Assembly (NCBI GenBank): GCA_016302985.1
Contig: JAEDMN010000008.1
Span: forward strand, 1-29,085
Source: Kiritimatiellia bacterium
Lineage (GTDB): Bacteria > Verrucomicrobiota > Kiritimatiellia > RFP12 > UBA1067
Direction: 5' to 3'
DNA: 29,085 nucleotides
Part shown: piece by piece, positions 8,157 through 17,849 of the stretch
Position numbering within the stretch: position 1 is the first letter of the stretch
How the letters are laid out: each line of letters begins with the position of its first letter
The notes under the pieces: model-generated
What the model saw: the letters and a program-made list of their open reading frames with translations, nothing else
Told to the model about the DNA's origin: nothing
Databases searched by the model: none
Translations under genes and position numbers: made by a program

Positions 8157-11100
8157 TCTTCGGACCAGTCCAGTCCGGCGTCCATCGCACGGACGTTGAA
8201 CGGCAGAGAAGAGACCCAGTTGCGCTTGACCGGCAGCACCACCTTCGGCAGCAGGAGGAAGCCGGCCGTGACGATGTCGTCGTCAAGCAGGGAGCCCTTC
8301 GCACGGGACAGAAGCATGACGCCGTAGTGCTTCGCGCCGGAAATCTGGCGCTGGGTCTTGCCATCGTCGACCCACAGCGAAAGTCCGCCCGTGACCAGAC
8401 CCGTCGCGCGGGCATAGTTGATCTGCACTTTGCACGGATTCACGCTGGCGGCGAAGTCGTTCTGCTTCGTCGCGGCGTCCTTCACGAGCTTGTACTTGTC
8501 CACCGTCACCTTGTTGCCGACGAGGTTGACCGGCAAATCGACCGCGAACGCGTCCACGCTGTAGGTATAGCCGGCAGGGAGGAGCTCCTCGGGCAGGTCC
8601 TCCGAAACCAGGGGCTGGACATAGAGCGCGGATTCAAGATAGCGCCGCTGCAGGTTGAGCACCGTGTCGTACCAGCCACCCGCGGGCACGAGATCCATGG
8701 CCAGGGGCTCGCCGTCATAGGTGCTGGTCACCGCGTCATCGCGCCAGATCAGCATGTCGTCCTCGCGCACGACCGGGACAAACGAGCCATCGGCGGACTC
8801 CTCGACGGCAAGCATCATCTCGCCGCCGAACACGTTCGACTTCTTGTTGGAGAAGAAGACCGGCACCTTGAGCGCGCAAGCGCCCATGTCGGCCAGGTCA
8901 CCCTGGACAATGCCGAACGCGTTGTACGTGACGGCCGCGCCGTCGGCGAGTTTGCCCGCGATTGTCGCCTTTCCGGAGGCGGGGTCGAGCTTCATCGTCA
9001 GATAGCCCGTGCCCTGCGGCAGGCCGAACATCGTGTAGCCCGGGACCAGTGCGACCGTGTAGTAGCCCGCGTAGTCGCGAAGGGCGCCTGCATAGGCCAC
9101 GACCTTCGCGTTGTCACGCGCGAGCGTGCTGGTGTACAGGATTTCCTCCTGCGCCCCCTTGCCGTTCGCATCCGGAACGGTGAGCGTCAGCACCGCCGTG
9201 CCGCCGGAGGCACCCACGCTCTCGGTGTTCAGCGAGGAACCGTCCACGATGGCGAGTTCAAGCGTGTTGGTGTAGGTCACGCCGGCAATCTTCTGGACGC
9301 CGCGGAGCGTGACGCCCAGGGTCTTGGAGGACTCGTCGCTCGCGATGGTCCCCTGGTCGAGGATCTCGTCGAACTGCTTCGCGCGGAACGAATAGGTCTT
9401 GCCCGCGACCACCGCCTTCGCGGAGATGGAGCCGCTGCTCGCGACCGTCACGGAAAGCGTGCCCAGACGCGCGGTGGCGTTCGTCACCGCCTCGTCCTCG
9501 TCGCGGAGCAGTCCCGCGAACGTCCCGACCGCCAGGTCGGCGGAAACCTTGCCGGACGTGCCCTCGCCGTCACCCAGGTCAGCGACCAGGACCGCCGCCT
9601 TCGAAACCGGCGTCGCCTTGCGCGTCACCGAAAGCGCCGCGCCGACCTTCGGCTTGATCTTGTCGACCGTGAGGGCCGTGATCTTCACGGTGAATGTCTT
9701 GTCCGCGGTCGGAACGGACGGCATCTCCACTGCGAACGGCTTCGGCGCCGTCTCGCCCGGGCCCCACGTCAACGTTTCCTTCTTCTCGACGAAGTCCTTG
9801 CCCGCGACGCCGGACCCCTTCACCGTCTGAACCGTCACGCTCACCTCGCCATCCGAGCCCAGCGCGCGCTCCAGCCAGAACGTGGCGGAGGTGACCTCGG
9901 CCGGGAAGACGACCACCGGCTTCTTCTCGGAAAGCGTCCGTCCCGCCGTGTCACCGCAAGCGGACCAGCGAATGGTCCCCGGCACCGGCTTCGTGTCCTC
10001 GGTCAGCGTCACCGTCGCGACATCGGCCGGCGCAAACGTGGCCGGGTACTCGCCCTCGGCAAGTTCCGACTCGGGCATCGGCTCAAGCTGGACGCGGAAC
10101 GTCTTGTCGCCCTCGTAGACGGGACGGAGGTCCGGAATCAGCTTGATCACGAGTTTCTTGGCGGCATTCACGCCGTTGTCCCACTCGAGGACGCCGCTCT
10201 GCGGATAGTAGTCCTCGCCCGGCTTCGCCGTGTCGGCGACGGTGCGGTAGCGCACGCGCACCTTGCCCTCTCGGCCGGTGCGGGAGATGTTCAGCGTCAC
10301 GGACTCCGCGCTCTCCTTCGCCTTGACGGCGGTGCTCGCGAGCTTGACGGATCCCACGTTGGCCTGGAGACCCTCCAGCGTATAGGAGGCATCGGCCTTG
10401 TCCGCATGCTGGACAGCCAGGATGTAGTTGCCCGCGTCCAGCGCCAGGCGCTTGACTTCCGTGCCGTTCTCGAACACGACCTTGCCCGTCGCGGCGTTGG
10501 AGATCGAGATCGTCGCCGCCCCGACCAGGTCGGCGAGCGCGAAGTCATAGTAGATGCCGCTCTTCGCCGCGAAGGAGAAGTAGTCGACGGGATCCTCGGC
10601 CCAGAGCGTGCGCGGCGCGCCCTTCACCTTGTTGGACAGCTTGAGCGCCGTCGGGGTCTTCGGCGAGTCGTCCTTGGGGTCGAAGGTGTCGGAATAGACA
10701 CCCGTCACTTCGGTCACGACGCCCGTGACGACGTTGACCGTCTGCTGCGCGGGCTGCGAAAATCCCGTCACCTTGGCGAACTTAACCGTCTGCGACCCCG
10801 CGGGGACGAGAATCGAAATCATGTCGCCGTACTTGGTCGTTTCGCTTCCAATGGACCAGGTGGCCGCCGGGGCGCCCTTCGTGTGCACGCACAGCGTGCC
10901 CAGGTTGACGCCCGTCTGGTAGGCCATCGCATACAGGTTGAATTCGGGATACGGAAGGGACTTGCCCTCGGCGACCGAAACGCGGACGTAGTGCGTCGCG
11001 CTCGTCTTCGCCGTGAACTCAAGGGGGGCTTCCGCGTTGTAGTCGACACCTCCCGTGAAGGCGACCTTGGCCTCGGACGTTCCGCTGCGCGTGAACACCT

Positions 11101-12517
11101 CGGTCTTCAAGGTCAGGTCGGTCACGTTCTCCGTTCCGATGTCGGAAGACAGGCGGTAGGTGACGCCCTTGCGCCCGCCGATGGCGAACGTGCGCGTCCA
11201 GACCGTTTCGTCAAGGCCCTCGCTTGTGACGACGGCACCGACCTTTTCAAGCACGTCGTACTCCGACGCCGGATTCGGCGAGATGGCCGTCTCCGTGCCC
11301 TTCTCACCCGTGATCTTGCTGCAGACCAGCGCAATCGAAGTCTCCGAGCCCTCCTGGCCAAAGGCCAGCCCCGTCTCGCAGACGCCGACGTAGAACGTGC
11401 CCGCGGCCGTCGCCTCGTAGCCGATCTGGACATCCAGCGCCTCGTTGCCGATCGTGTCGTTCGTGGCCAGGACCGCGCCCGAGCTGTTGTAGAGGTACAT
11501 GCGGCAGGTCGTGCTCGCGCCCTCGGTGGCGAACACGTAGCGGTCGCCCTTGGCCATGGTGAACTTGAAGAGGCCGCTGTCGACGATCTCGTCGTAGTAG
11601 TCGGTCCCCTTGCAAAGAGGCCCGAGTTCGAACTCCACGCGATCGCCGTCCGCGATCGGCTCGCTCGCGTGGGCGGAGATGGCGCGGCTCGGCAGCTGCT
11701 GCACCGACAGGGTGAACTGCGGCTTGTCGGCTTCGACCTCGACCATGTACGAACCCGAGACCTGGGGCTTCAGGAAGTAGCTGGACGTGTTGGGATCCGA
11801 CTCGTACTGGGGATCCTCGGCCCACTCGTCGTCCTGCAGCGCCTCGCCGTCGCGCGTGACCGTGAAGCGGACCGGGTCACCGACGGAACGGAACTTGTAG
11901 AGGCGGCCGGTCGTCAGCTTCGTCAGGAAGAAGTAGCTGCCCTCCTCCGTCAGCGTGCGCGTGACCGAGCCCGCCTTCGTCGAGAGCGTGAGGGGTTCCG
12001 GGTTCTCCTGGAGACCATACGGCACGAACTGCCGCGTGCCCTCCACGAGGTTGACCGTGAACTGCGTCCCGACCGCATCGCCCTCGACGACGATGTAGTA
12101 CCGCCACGAGGCGGGATCTTCGTAATCCCAGTCCTCGGCATAGAGCCAGGTGACCTGGATGCCCTGGCTCTCGTACACCTCGCTATCATTGAATCCCGCG
12201 ACCGGTTCGTAGATCTCGCGATCGTACTCCGCTTCCGTCGCGGAGCGCGCGATGCCGTTGACCATGAGATCCGTCGCATTCGCGCCGGACAGCCACAGCG
12301 TGTACGACTTGCCCCGGGTCAGCGTCGCGGCGAAATAGTAGACGGCATTGCCCGTGCCTTCGCCCATCTCCGCGTCCCACTCCTCGACGAGACGGCCCGT
12401 CTTGGTGGCCCCGACGGAAAGCGCCGTGGCCTTCTGCTCGCACGAACCCGCCGCAGCCGCGGCCTCCGCGCCCACGGCCATGAACGCGGCGGCCAGAACT
12501 ACCAGAAACTTCTTCAT
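8153..12517 (-). CDS. Giant secreted Calx-beta protein with PPC-like domains
   Basis: A 1454-residue protein with a signal peptide (about 1-20, Ala-rich). The N-terminal third has several beta-sandwich stretches resembling bacterial pre-peptidase C-terminal (PPC) domains, for example around TAAGTFYVGVCETG. Two Calx-beta-like modules follow at about 720-960; the first has the typical KPGEDYYPQSGVLEW pattern and the second VAGKDFVEKKETLTW. The C-terminal third is a beta-rich region with the motifs DLAVGTFAGLLRD, GYYTVAL...GTGYLTM and ISGAKHYGVMLL, which recur in neighbouring giant proteins. A strong Shine-Dalgarno sequence precedes the ATG at 12517. The stop overlaps the next start by four bases. 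It is probably a surface or extracellular structural or adhesive protein; Calx-beta modules often bind calcium, which I cannot confirm here. Confidence 0.85.
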   Translation of the reverse strand: MKKFLVVLAAAFMAVGAEAAAAAGSCEQKATALSVGATKTGRLVEEWDAEMGEGTGNAVYYFAATLTRGKSYTLWLSGANATDLMVNGIARSATEAEYDREIYEPVAGFNDSEVYESQGIQVTWLYAEDWDYEDPASWRYYIVVEGDAVGTQFTVNLVEGTRQFVPYGLQENPEPLTLSTKAGSVTRTLTEEGSYFFLTKLTTGRLYKFRSVGDPVRFTVTRDGEALQDDEWAEDPQYESDPNTSSYFLKPQVSGSYMVEVEADKPQFTLSVQQLPSRAISAHASEPIADGDRVEFELGPLCKGTDYYDEIVDSGLFKFTMAKGDRYVFATEGASTTCRMYLYNSSGAVLATNDTIGNEALDVQIGYEATAAGTFYVGVCETGLAFGQEGSETSIALVCSKITGEKGTETAISPNPASEYDVLEKVGAVVTSEGLDETVWTRTFAIGGRKGVTYRLSSDIGTENVTDLTLKTEVFTRSGTSEAKVAFTGGVDYNAEAPLEFTAKTSATHYVRVSVAEGKSLPYPEFNLYAMAYQTGVNLGTLCVHTKGAPAATWSIGSETTKYGDMISILVPAGSQTVKFAKVTGFSQPAQQTVNVVTGVVTEVTGVYSDTFDPKDDSPKTPTALKLSNKVKGAPRTLWAEDPVDYFSFAAKSGIYYDFALADLVGAATISISNAATGKVVFENGTEVKRLALDAGNYILAVQHADKADASYTLEGLQANVGSVKLASTAVKAKESAESVTLNISRTGREGKVRVRYRTVADTAKPGEDYYPQSGVLEWDNGVNAAKKLVIKLIPDLRPVYEGDKTFRVQLEPMPESELAEGEYPATFAPADVATVTLTEDTKPVPGTIRWSACGDTAGRTLSEKKPVVVFPAEVTSATFWLERALGSDGEVSVTVQTVKGSGVAGKDFVEKKETLTWGPGETAPKPFAVEMPSVPTADKTFTVKITALTVDKIKPKVGAALSVTRKATPVSKAAVLVADLGDGEGTSGKVSADLAVGTFAGLLRDEDEAVTNATARLGTLSVTVASSGSISAKAVVAGKTYSFRAKQFDEILDQGTIASDESSKTLGVTLRGVQKIAGVTYTNTLELAIVDGSSLNTESVGASGGTAVLTLTVPDANGKGAQEEILYTSTLARDNAKVVAYAGALRDYAGYYTVALVPGYTMFGLPQGTGYLTMKLDPASGKATIAGKLADGAAVTYNAFGIVQGDLADMGACALKVPVFFSNKKSNVFGGEMMLAVEESADGSFVPVVREDDMLIWRDDAVTSTYDGEPLAMDLVPAGGWYDTVLNLQRRYLESALYVQPLVSEDLPEELLPAGYTYSVDAFAVDLPVNLVGNKVTVDKYKLVKDAATKQNDFAASVNPCKVQINYARATGLVTGGLSLWVDDGKTQRQISGAKHYGVMLLSRAKGSLLDDDIVTAGFLLLPKVVLPVKRNWVSSLPFNVRAMDAGLDWSEE

Positions 12518-12524
12518 ATCGCAA

Positions 12525-12532
12525 TCCTCCTA
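12525..12532 (-). promoter_or_regulatory. Strong ribosome binding site for the Calx-beta giant
   Basis: TAGGAGGA on the - strand sits seven bases before the ATG at 12517. It lies within the 24-base gap after the preceding giant gene and fixes this start. It shows that the organism also uses ordinary Shine-Dalgarno initiation inside operons, in contrast with the three leaderless-type starts. Confidence 0.8.
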
Positions 12533-12541
12533 CTGCAGCCT

Positions 12542-15500
12542 TCAGTCACCGACGACATGTTCCAGGTCCACGGGAACCGACATCTTCACGTTCTTGCCAT
12601 CGACCTTCTGCGTCCAATAGAACGTGCCCGAGCCGAACGGACGCTCGACAAGCGTCTCGTCCATGCCGCACTCGCCGCAGATCGTCCAGCCCGGCATCAG
12701 CACGCCGTACCAGGTGCCGCTGACGACGCTACCGTCCGTCTGCTGCATCTTCGCCGCGCCCGAGATGACGCCCGTGCCCTTCGCGAAGTTGAGCGTAAGC
12801 CTGTCGATCAGCACGTTGGAGACAACGAACTTCGTCACCTCGGCCGTCGCGTCGGCGACCTTCTGGCCATTGACCTTGACCTCGAACGCGTAGCTGCCCT
12901 CATACGTCTCGTAGGTGTTGCAGATTTCCTGGGGCGTACGGTTCTTGGTATAGTAGCCCCCGAAGATCTCGACCTCGTTCAGATAGGCGTACGCCGCCTC
13001 GGCGTGGCGGTTGACCGCCTTGTAGTCCCGCGTGGACCTGATGACCTGCAGCGTGTCCTCCACGTCGCAGGTGCTGGCCGCGTCCGGGCAGATGCGGACC
13101 ATCGCCGAGAGCAGATCCTTCGCCGTGCGGTTGAACAGCGGCGTGACCATGGCGCCCTTGTCCGCGGGAACGAGGCTCAGCGTGCCGCTGAAGGCCGTCC
13201 CGTTCGCGTGGCGGCCGGCATACTTCGCCGTGCCGTTCTTCAACGCCGACTTGCTCGTCATCGTCAGCATCAGGTAGCCCGTGCCCGTGTTCGGGGTCTT
13301 GGAATCCCCGGCCTTGACGACTGGGACCGTCAACGTGTAGTAGCCCTTGAACGCCGCGTACATGTCGTCGCCCTTCTCTCGGACCGGAGCCGTGCCCGAC
13401 AGGACCTCGGCCTCCCCGGCCAGCTCGTTGTCCACGCCCGCGAGCTCGGCGGAGACGGTGCCGTCGGCCGCAAGACAGAGGTTAAGCGAACGGCCCTTCG
13501 CGCCGTTCAGGACGGCCGAACACGTGCCATCGGCCGAGATCTCCTGCCAGCTTCCGCTAAAGGAGACTTTGGAAGAAGAGTCGCCGCGGTACTTCGCGGA
13601 GATCTTGTTGCGGGACGTCACCGCAACCGTCAGCTCACCCACGAGATGCGTGCCTTCGGTCAGAGGGATGACCGCATCGAAGGCCTTGCCGACAAACTCG
13701 TTCACAGGCGTCTCGGCACCTTCCACGGGTTCGGCGGGCGAGAAGACGGTGAAATTGAACGTCGTCTCGATGCCCTGCACCGCGCCCTGCTTGAGGATGT
13801 ACGTCGCGGAGAACGTACCGACCTTCGTCGGCGTGCCGCTCACGAGAACACTCCCGGTGGTCCGGTCATAGCGCAGCGTCACGCCGGTCGGCAGCGCGCC
13901 GGCCTTGCGGACCAGCGAGACGGACTTCGCATAGTCGACGTTGAACACCGGCGTCGTCTGGGCCGTGGCGAAGAAGACCGGCAGCGTGTAGTTGTACTGG
14001 AGCGAGTCAAAGCACGGCTTGTCCGTGTCGGAGACCGTGATCGTCATCTTATCCGTCAGGATCTTGCCCAGATAGCCCTCCGCGACGAGCTGGATCTCGA
14101 ATTTCTCCTGCTCCTCGAAGGCGTGGTCGTCATTGAGCGTGAACTCGATCGTCTTCTCGCCCATCTCGCCGTCGTCCCACATGAGGACCGTGTCCTTCCA
14201 GACATAGCGCCCCGGCACCCGGTCGTCACCCGAGATCTTCTTCACGTCCACCGTGATGCTGCCGGAACCGCCTTCGGCGCGGACGACGGACACGACGCCC
14301 GTACCGCCGAATTCGAAGACCTTCATCGTCGCGGCCTTGAAGCCGAGCGTGCCCGGCTTCCAGCGGCAGTAGGTCACCGTGCCGTCGGCGTACAGCACCG
14401 GCAGCGTGATGTCGCCGCCCCGCGTCGACCGGTAGTAGGGCCCGCGGCCTTCGGCGTCAAGCGCCTCGAGGCCCGTGGCTTCAAGCTGCGCGAAGTCAAG
14501 CCCCTCGATCTTGTAGTCCTCGCCCGGCAGAAGCCGCATCACGACGGTCTTGCCAATCGCGTCGTCCGAGGCCGACGTGTAGTCGGGAATGAGGATCTTG
14601 GAGGTCGCAAGCGTCCACGCCACGAGGGAGGAGCCGGCCTTGTCGAACTCGAAGCCGTTCTTGCTGTCGCCCTCGATCTTGACGAAGTACTCGCCCTTCA
14701 CGAGGTTGGGCACCACGACCGAGAGGCCCTGCTCGTCCAGCGTCCCCGTCTTCGACGCCAGCACCGTGGCGTTCGTCGAGAGGATGCTCAGGGTCACGTT
14801 CGCAGTCCCTGCCTCGGGGCCCTTCAGCGAGAAGATCGCATCGCCCGACGCCGTCGCGACGACCTTCACGATGTCGCAGCGGTCGACCGAGGAGACTTCG
14901 CCGTCGGCGCCCCGGCCCAGACGAATCCAGTCCGACGTCGTCGAGATGTCGCCGTTCGCCTCCTCGTGGTCCTCGACGGCGAGGAGTTCGTCGAGGCGCG
15001 TCAGGTACTCGTCCTTGAAGGAGGTCGGTCCTCTGATGGCGAAGTCGGTGATCCGGCCCGCGACCTTTCCATCGGAGCCCAGCTTCAGGAAGGTCGGCGT
15101 GCCGACGCGGATCGAAGTCGGCAGACGCCAATCCTCCCACGCGTATTTGCGGTTGCGCTCGTAGACGGCCTTCGCGGCATCGGCGGAGACGCCCTTGCGG
15201 AAAAGATATTCGGACCCGCTCGCGCCGTTCGTCGCAATCGGATTCAGCAGCGTCGGGCAGTCGTAGCCACGGCGCGGCAGGTCGATCTGGACCAGGACAA
15301 CCTTCTTCGAGACGGCCCATTTCTTGAAACCGTCCTTCGAGAAGAAGTTGGCCTCGGCCTTCGTGCAGTCGCCGCACCAGAGGGAGCCATCCGTCACGAA
15401 GAGGACCTGTCCACCCTCTGCGGCGGCCTTCGCCTGCGCGACGTCGACGTCCATCGTCCATTCGCCCCACTGGAGCTCGTCCGCCGTCTTCTCACCGACG

Positions 15501-16675
15501 AAGTACGGGTTCGCCGAGCTGTTCGGCTTGTCCTGGGCCAGCATCTCGATCGCCAAGGTTCCGCTCGTCACCGGACCATCCATCAACCTGAGCGAGACGG
15601 GACCTTCGGCCAGGTCGGAGAAGTCGAGTTCGACGGTCTGCTCCGTCGTATCCTTCCAGTCAATCTTGACGATTTTGTTCGTCACGGCGCCCGCGGGCAG
15701 GGCCTTGTAGGAATAGACAAGCTCCTGAGTGAAGGGATCGGTGAGCGTGCGCGTCAGCACCACGGCGCCCGACTTCGTGCCCATCACCGCGGAGAGCGCG
15801 GAGGCATTGAATGCACCGCCCAGATAAGGCGCCTCGACAAAGGAGACCGTGGCGGAAGACATCGAACCGCCCTCGCCATCCAGCAGGTCGATCACCGCCG
15901 TCTTGCCCGGCTCGTAGGCCGCGCGCGGAATGGACACGGAAATCTCCGTCTCCAGCGCACCCTGGGCCCACGAGAAGGAGTTGGTCGTGGACGGGAGCTT
16001 GGAGCCCGGGAAGCTGACTACGACCATCTGGTTCGTCGCCGTCTCGGCTGCGCGGGAGACCGCGTACACGAGCGTGGCCTCTTCGCGCGTGTCCTGGTTC
16101 GAGAAGTAGAGTTCGCGGGGGGCTTCGGAGACAAAGGTGCCGCCGGCAAACGGAGGGACGGGCGACCAGCCCTCGAACGCGCGCTCGATGCGGGCGAAGA
16201 GATCCTTCTGCGTACCCCTGACCTTGTCGCCATCCACGTCGCCGAGGCTGGCCGCGCGCCCCATGAACTGGTCGCTGACAACCTTGCCGTCCTTCTTCTT
16301 CCAGTAGAGGCGCATCATCGGGTAGCCCGTGTTGCTGCCGCGCACCCAATCGACCCAGCTCCTGTCATGGTCGTACGGGGCGTTGTCGTAGAACGCGCCC
16401 ATGATGGCGCCGAAGGACTTCGCCCACTCCACGAACGTGTCGTCGCACCACTTGTCGTGGAACAGCGCACAGTAGTGGCACTGCGCAGGCTGCTTCGAAA
16501 CGATCGCGATGAACGGAAGGTTGTTGTCCTCCGCGTACTTCTGCGCCTGCCGATAGTTCGAATTCCATTCGCCCGGCACAATCGGCCCAGACGAGATGGG
16601 TTCGCTCACCGCCGCCCATACGGCTACCGAGCACAATGCCGCCGCAAGCGCGGCGAATAGCTTCTTCTTCATCAT
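12542..16675 (-). CDS. Giant secreted protein with two thioredoxin folds and Calx-beta
   Basis: A 1377-residue protein with a signal peptide (about 1-22). The first thioredoxin-like domain (about 30-170) has C66-H-Y-C69 after FIAIVSKQPAQ. After a beta linker, a second thioredoxin-like domain (about 400-560) has C434-G-D-C437 in SLWCGDCTKAEANFF, with the cis-proline-type stretch VGTPTFLKLG later in the fold. Then come a PPC-like region (about 575-690), a Calx-beta module (about 780-885), a He_PIG-like module (about 905-977) and a beta-rich C-terminal region with GYYTLTV...GTGYLML and VSGTWYGVLMPG. Two thioredoxin sites joined to surface-type modules is unusual: it suggests a redox or disulfide role in the periplasm or at the surface, perhaps on the 12-cysteine protein of the same cluster (inference). 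The start is 16675 or the adjacent ATG at 16672, which has the better spacing from AAGGAGG. Confidence 0.88.
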   Translation of the reverse strand: MMKKKLFAALAAALCSVAVWAAVSEPISSGPIVPGEWNSNYRQAQKYAEDNNLPFIAIVSKQPAQCHYCALFHDKWCDDTFVEWAKSFGAIMGAFYDNAPYDHDRSWVDWVRGSNTGYPMMRLYWKKKDGKVVSDQFMGRAASLGDVDGDKVRGTQKDLFARIERAFEGWSPVPPFAGGTFVSEAPRELYFSNQDTREEATLVYAVSRAAETATNQMVVVSFPGSKLPSTTNSFSWAQGALETEISVSIPRAAYEPGKTAVIDLLDGEGGSMSSATVSFVEAPYLGGAFNASALSAVMGTKSGAVVLTRTLTDPFTQELVYSYKALPAGAVTNKIVKIDWKDTTEQTVELDFSDLAEGPVSLRLMDGPVTSGTLAIEMLAQDKPNSSANPYFVGEKTADELQWGEWTMDVDVAQAKAAAEGGQVLFVTDGSLWCGDCTKAEANFFSKDGFKKWAVSKKVVLVQIDLPRRGYDCPTLLNPIATNGASGSEYLFRKGVSADAAKAVYERNRKYAWEDWRLPTSIRVGTPTFLKLGSDGKVAGRITDFAIRGPTSFKDEYLTRLDELLAVEDHEEANGDISTTSDWIRLGRGADGEVSSVDRCDIVKVVATASGDAIFSLKGPEAGTANVTLSILSTNATVLASKTGTLDEQGLSVVVPNLVKGEYFVKIEGDSKNGFEFDKAGSSLVAWTLATSKILIPDYTSASDDAIGKTVVMRLLPGEDYKIEGLDFAQLEATGLEALDAEGRGPYYRSTRGGDITLPVLYADGTVTYCRWKPGTLGFKAATMKVFEFGGTGVVSVVRAEGGSGSITVDVKKISGDDRVPGRYVWKDTVLMWDDGEMGEKTIEFTLNDDHAFEEQEKFEIQLVAEGYLGKILTDKMTITVSDTDKPCFDSLQYNYTLPVFFATAQTTPVFNVDYAKSVSLVRKAGALPTGVTLRYDRTTGSVLVSGTPTKVGTFSATYILKQGAVQGIETTFNFTVFSPAEPVEGAETPVNEFVGKAFDAVIPLTEGTHLVGELTVAVTSRNKISAKYRGDSSSKVSFSGSWQEISADGTCSAVLNGAKGRSLNLCLAADGTVSAELAGVDNELAGEAEVLSGTAPVREKGDDMYAAFKGYYTLTVPVVKAGDSKTPNTGTGYLMLTMTSKSALKNGTAKYAGRHANGTAFSGTLSLVPADKGAMVTPLFNRTAKDLLSAMVRICPDAASTCDVEDTLQVIRSTRDYKAVNRHAEAAYAYLNEVEIFGGYYTKNRTPQEICNTYETYEGSYAFEVKVNGQKVADATAEVTKFVVSNVLIDRLTLNFAKGTGVISGAAKMQQTDGSVVSGTWYGVLMPGWTICGECGMDETLVERPFGSGTFYWTQKVDGKNVKMSVPVDLEHVVGD

Positions 16676-17772
16676 TAGTCCTCCTTCTTAGACTCCGCAA
16701 ACTTGACGTCGCCGTTTGGACGCAAGATGTCCGCCTTCTTGAAGAGGGCGGGCAGCAACGTCTCGGTCTGGAATTTCTGACGGCCTTCCTTGAGCGCGGC
16801 GGCGCGGATCTGCTCCCGCGTCCCCACCTCGTACAGGATCGGCAGCTTCAACACGATCCGCTGCAGCTTCCAGCGCAGGGGATCCAGCGTGACTGCGGAT
16901 TCGGCACCCGCGCCGGACCTGGCTTCAAGCCGGATGATGTGGATCGCGTCCTCCAGCTCCAGCGGCTCCGTGTACTCGCCCACGCCCAGCTTCCCAACCT
17001 GCTTCGACAAATCCGGATAGATGCGGTCCAGCGCGGCGGGCGTGAACTCGCCCCAGGCCCCCACGCTCTCGTCCTCGTCCGCCGTGTCGGAGGCCGCGGC
17101 GACCACCATGAAGTCCTCGCCCTTCTCCAGACGCGCGTGCAGCTTCCGCGCCTTCTCGCGCTGCTCCTCCAGCAAGCGCCGCGAACGGGCCTTGAGTTCA
17201 CCCCCGCGCTTGATGATTTCCTCGACCTGCGCCTCGTCCACGGAGACCTTGCCGGCCGCGGACTTCGCGATGAACGCGCCGATGAGGGCCGCCGACTCGA
17301 CCTCGCGGTCCAGGAGGGCGCGCAGCTTTCCCCGCAACTGGGACTGGATGGTCGCGCGCGGATTCGCGTCCCCGGGCGCGCCATAGCCCGTTGCAATGTC
17401 GTTCCAGGCCTGTTCCAGGTCGTTCGAGGTCGCCACGACGCCAGCCTCCCCGGCCGCCTGCAGCAACAGCACCTTCGAGATGAACTGCCCCTGACGACGT
17501 TTCGCCAGACGCAGCTTCAGGCGCGGATCCGGCTTCGGGGAGGGGATGGCCCCCTTCAGATACAGCAGCGCCGCGTCCAAACGCACCAGTTCCTCGACCT
17601 CACCCTTCGTCAAGGCGGTGCCGTTCACCGCGACAAGCACATCGTTGGTCGCCATCGCGGCATACGAAACCGCATTCGTCCCCTTCGCCGCAGACGAATT
17701 CTGGGCAGAATCCGAACAGCCCACAATCAACATGCAGGCGAGCCCCGCCAGGATGACAGACAGATGCCTCAT
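16675..17772 (-). CDS. Parvulin-type (PpiC/SurA-like) peptidyl-prolyl isomerase lipoprotein
   Basis: A 365-residue protein starting at the ATG at 17772. A lipoprotein signal peptide ends LIVGC with the acylated Cys at 19; the residue after it is Ser, so outer-membrane sorting is expected by the Lol rule. An alpha-helical SurA/PrsA-like region (about 60-215) precedes a parvulin core at about 220-290, with GEDFMVVAAASDT, then GAWGEFTPAALDRIYP and VGEYTEPLELEDAIHIIRL. These are the usual landmarks of the rotamase fold. Its role would be to fold secreted proteins at the envelope. It sits between the 12-cysteine secreted protein (77 bases upstream, with a hairpin between) and the giant thioredoxin protein (one-base overlap), which fits a dedicated chaperone. 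A longer start at 17823 would put the hairpin inside the gene and bury the signal peptide. Confidence 0.85.
   Translation of the reverse strand: MRHLSVILAGLACMLIVGCSDSAQNSSAAKGTNAVSYAAMATNDVLVAVNGTALTKGEVEELVRLDAALLYLKGAIPSPKPDPRLKLRLAKRRQGQFISKVLLLQAAGEAGVVATSNDLEQAWNDIATGYGAPGDANPRATIQSQLRGKLRALLDREVESAALIGAFIAKSAAGKVSVDEAQVEEIIKRGGELKARSRRLLEEQREKARKLHARLEKGEDFMVVAAASDTADEDESVGAWGEFTPAALDRIYPDLSKQVGKLGVGEYTEPLELEDAIHIIRLEARSGAGAESAVTLDPLRWKLQRIVLKLPILYEVGTREQIRAAALKEGRQKFQTETLLPALFKKADILRPNGDVKFAESKKED
16680..16686 (-). promoter_or_regulatory. Ribosome binding site within the end of the PPIase gene
   Basis: AAGGAGG on the - strand lies inside the last codons of the lipoprotein gene. It is four bases before the ATG at 16675 and seven before the ATG at 16672. 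The upstream stop and the first ATG share one base (TAATG). The position implies coupled translation and favours the second ATG by spacing. Confidence 0.75.
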
Positions 17773-17791
17773 CGCACTTCCCTTGAAGAAA

Positions 17792-17823
17792 TTGGCGGGG
17801 CGCCATCTCTGACACCCCGCCAA
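17792..17823 (-). terminator. Intercistronic hairpin, weak terminator or mRNA stabiliser
   Basis: On the - strand TTGGCGGGGTGTC (17823-17811) pairs with GGCGCCCCGCCAA (17804-17792) around a six-base loop, giving a 13-pair stem with two G-U pairs. The following bases TTTCTTC are only a poor U-tract. It probably causes partial termination or protects the 3' end of the upstream small-protein mRNA, so that the secreted protein is made in excess over the giants. Confidence 0.65.
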
Positions 17824-17849
17824 GATCCAGTTGAGTCAGACTCTAAGGA

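Noticed and set aside
7697..16660. Very long + strand open frame antisense to the giant genes (also 5058-8327, 1315-3063, 24672-27206)
   Set aside because: They mirror genuine - strand genes with signal peptides and known domains. Their translations are Arg/Gly/His-rich without domains, as expected from antisense frames in high-GC DNA with few stop codons.
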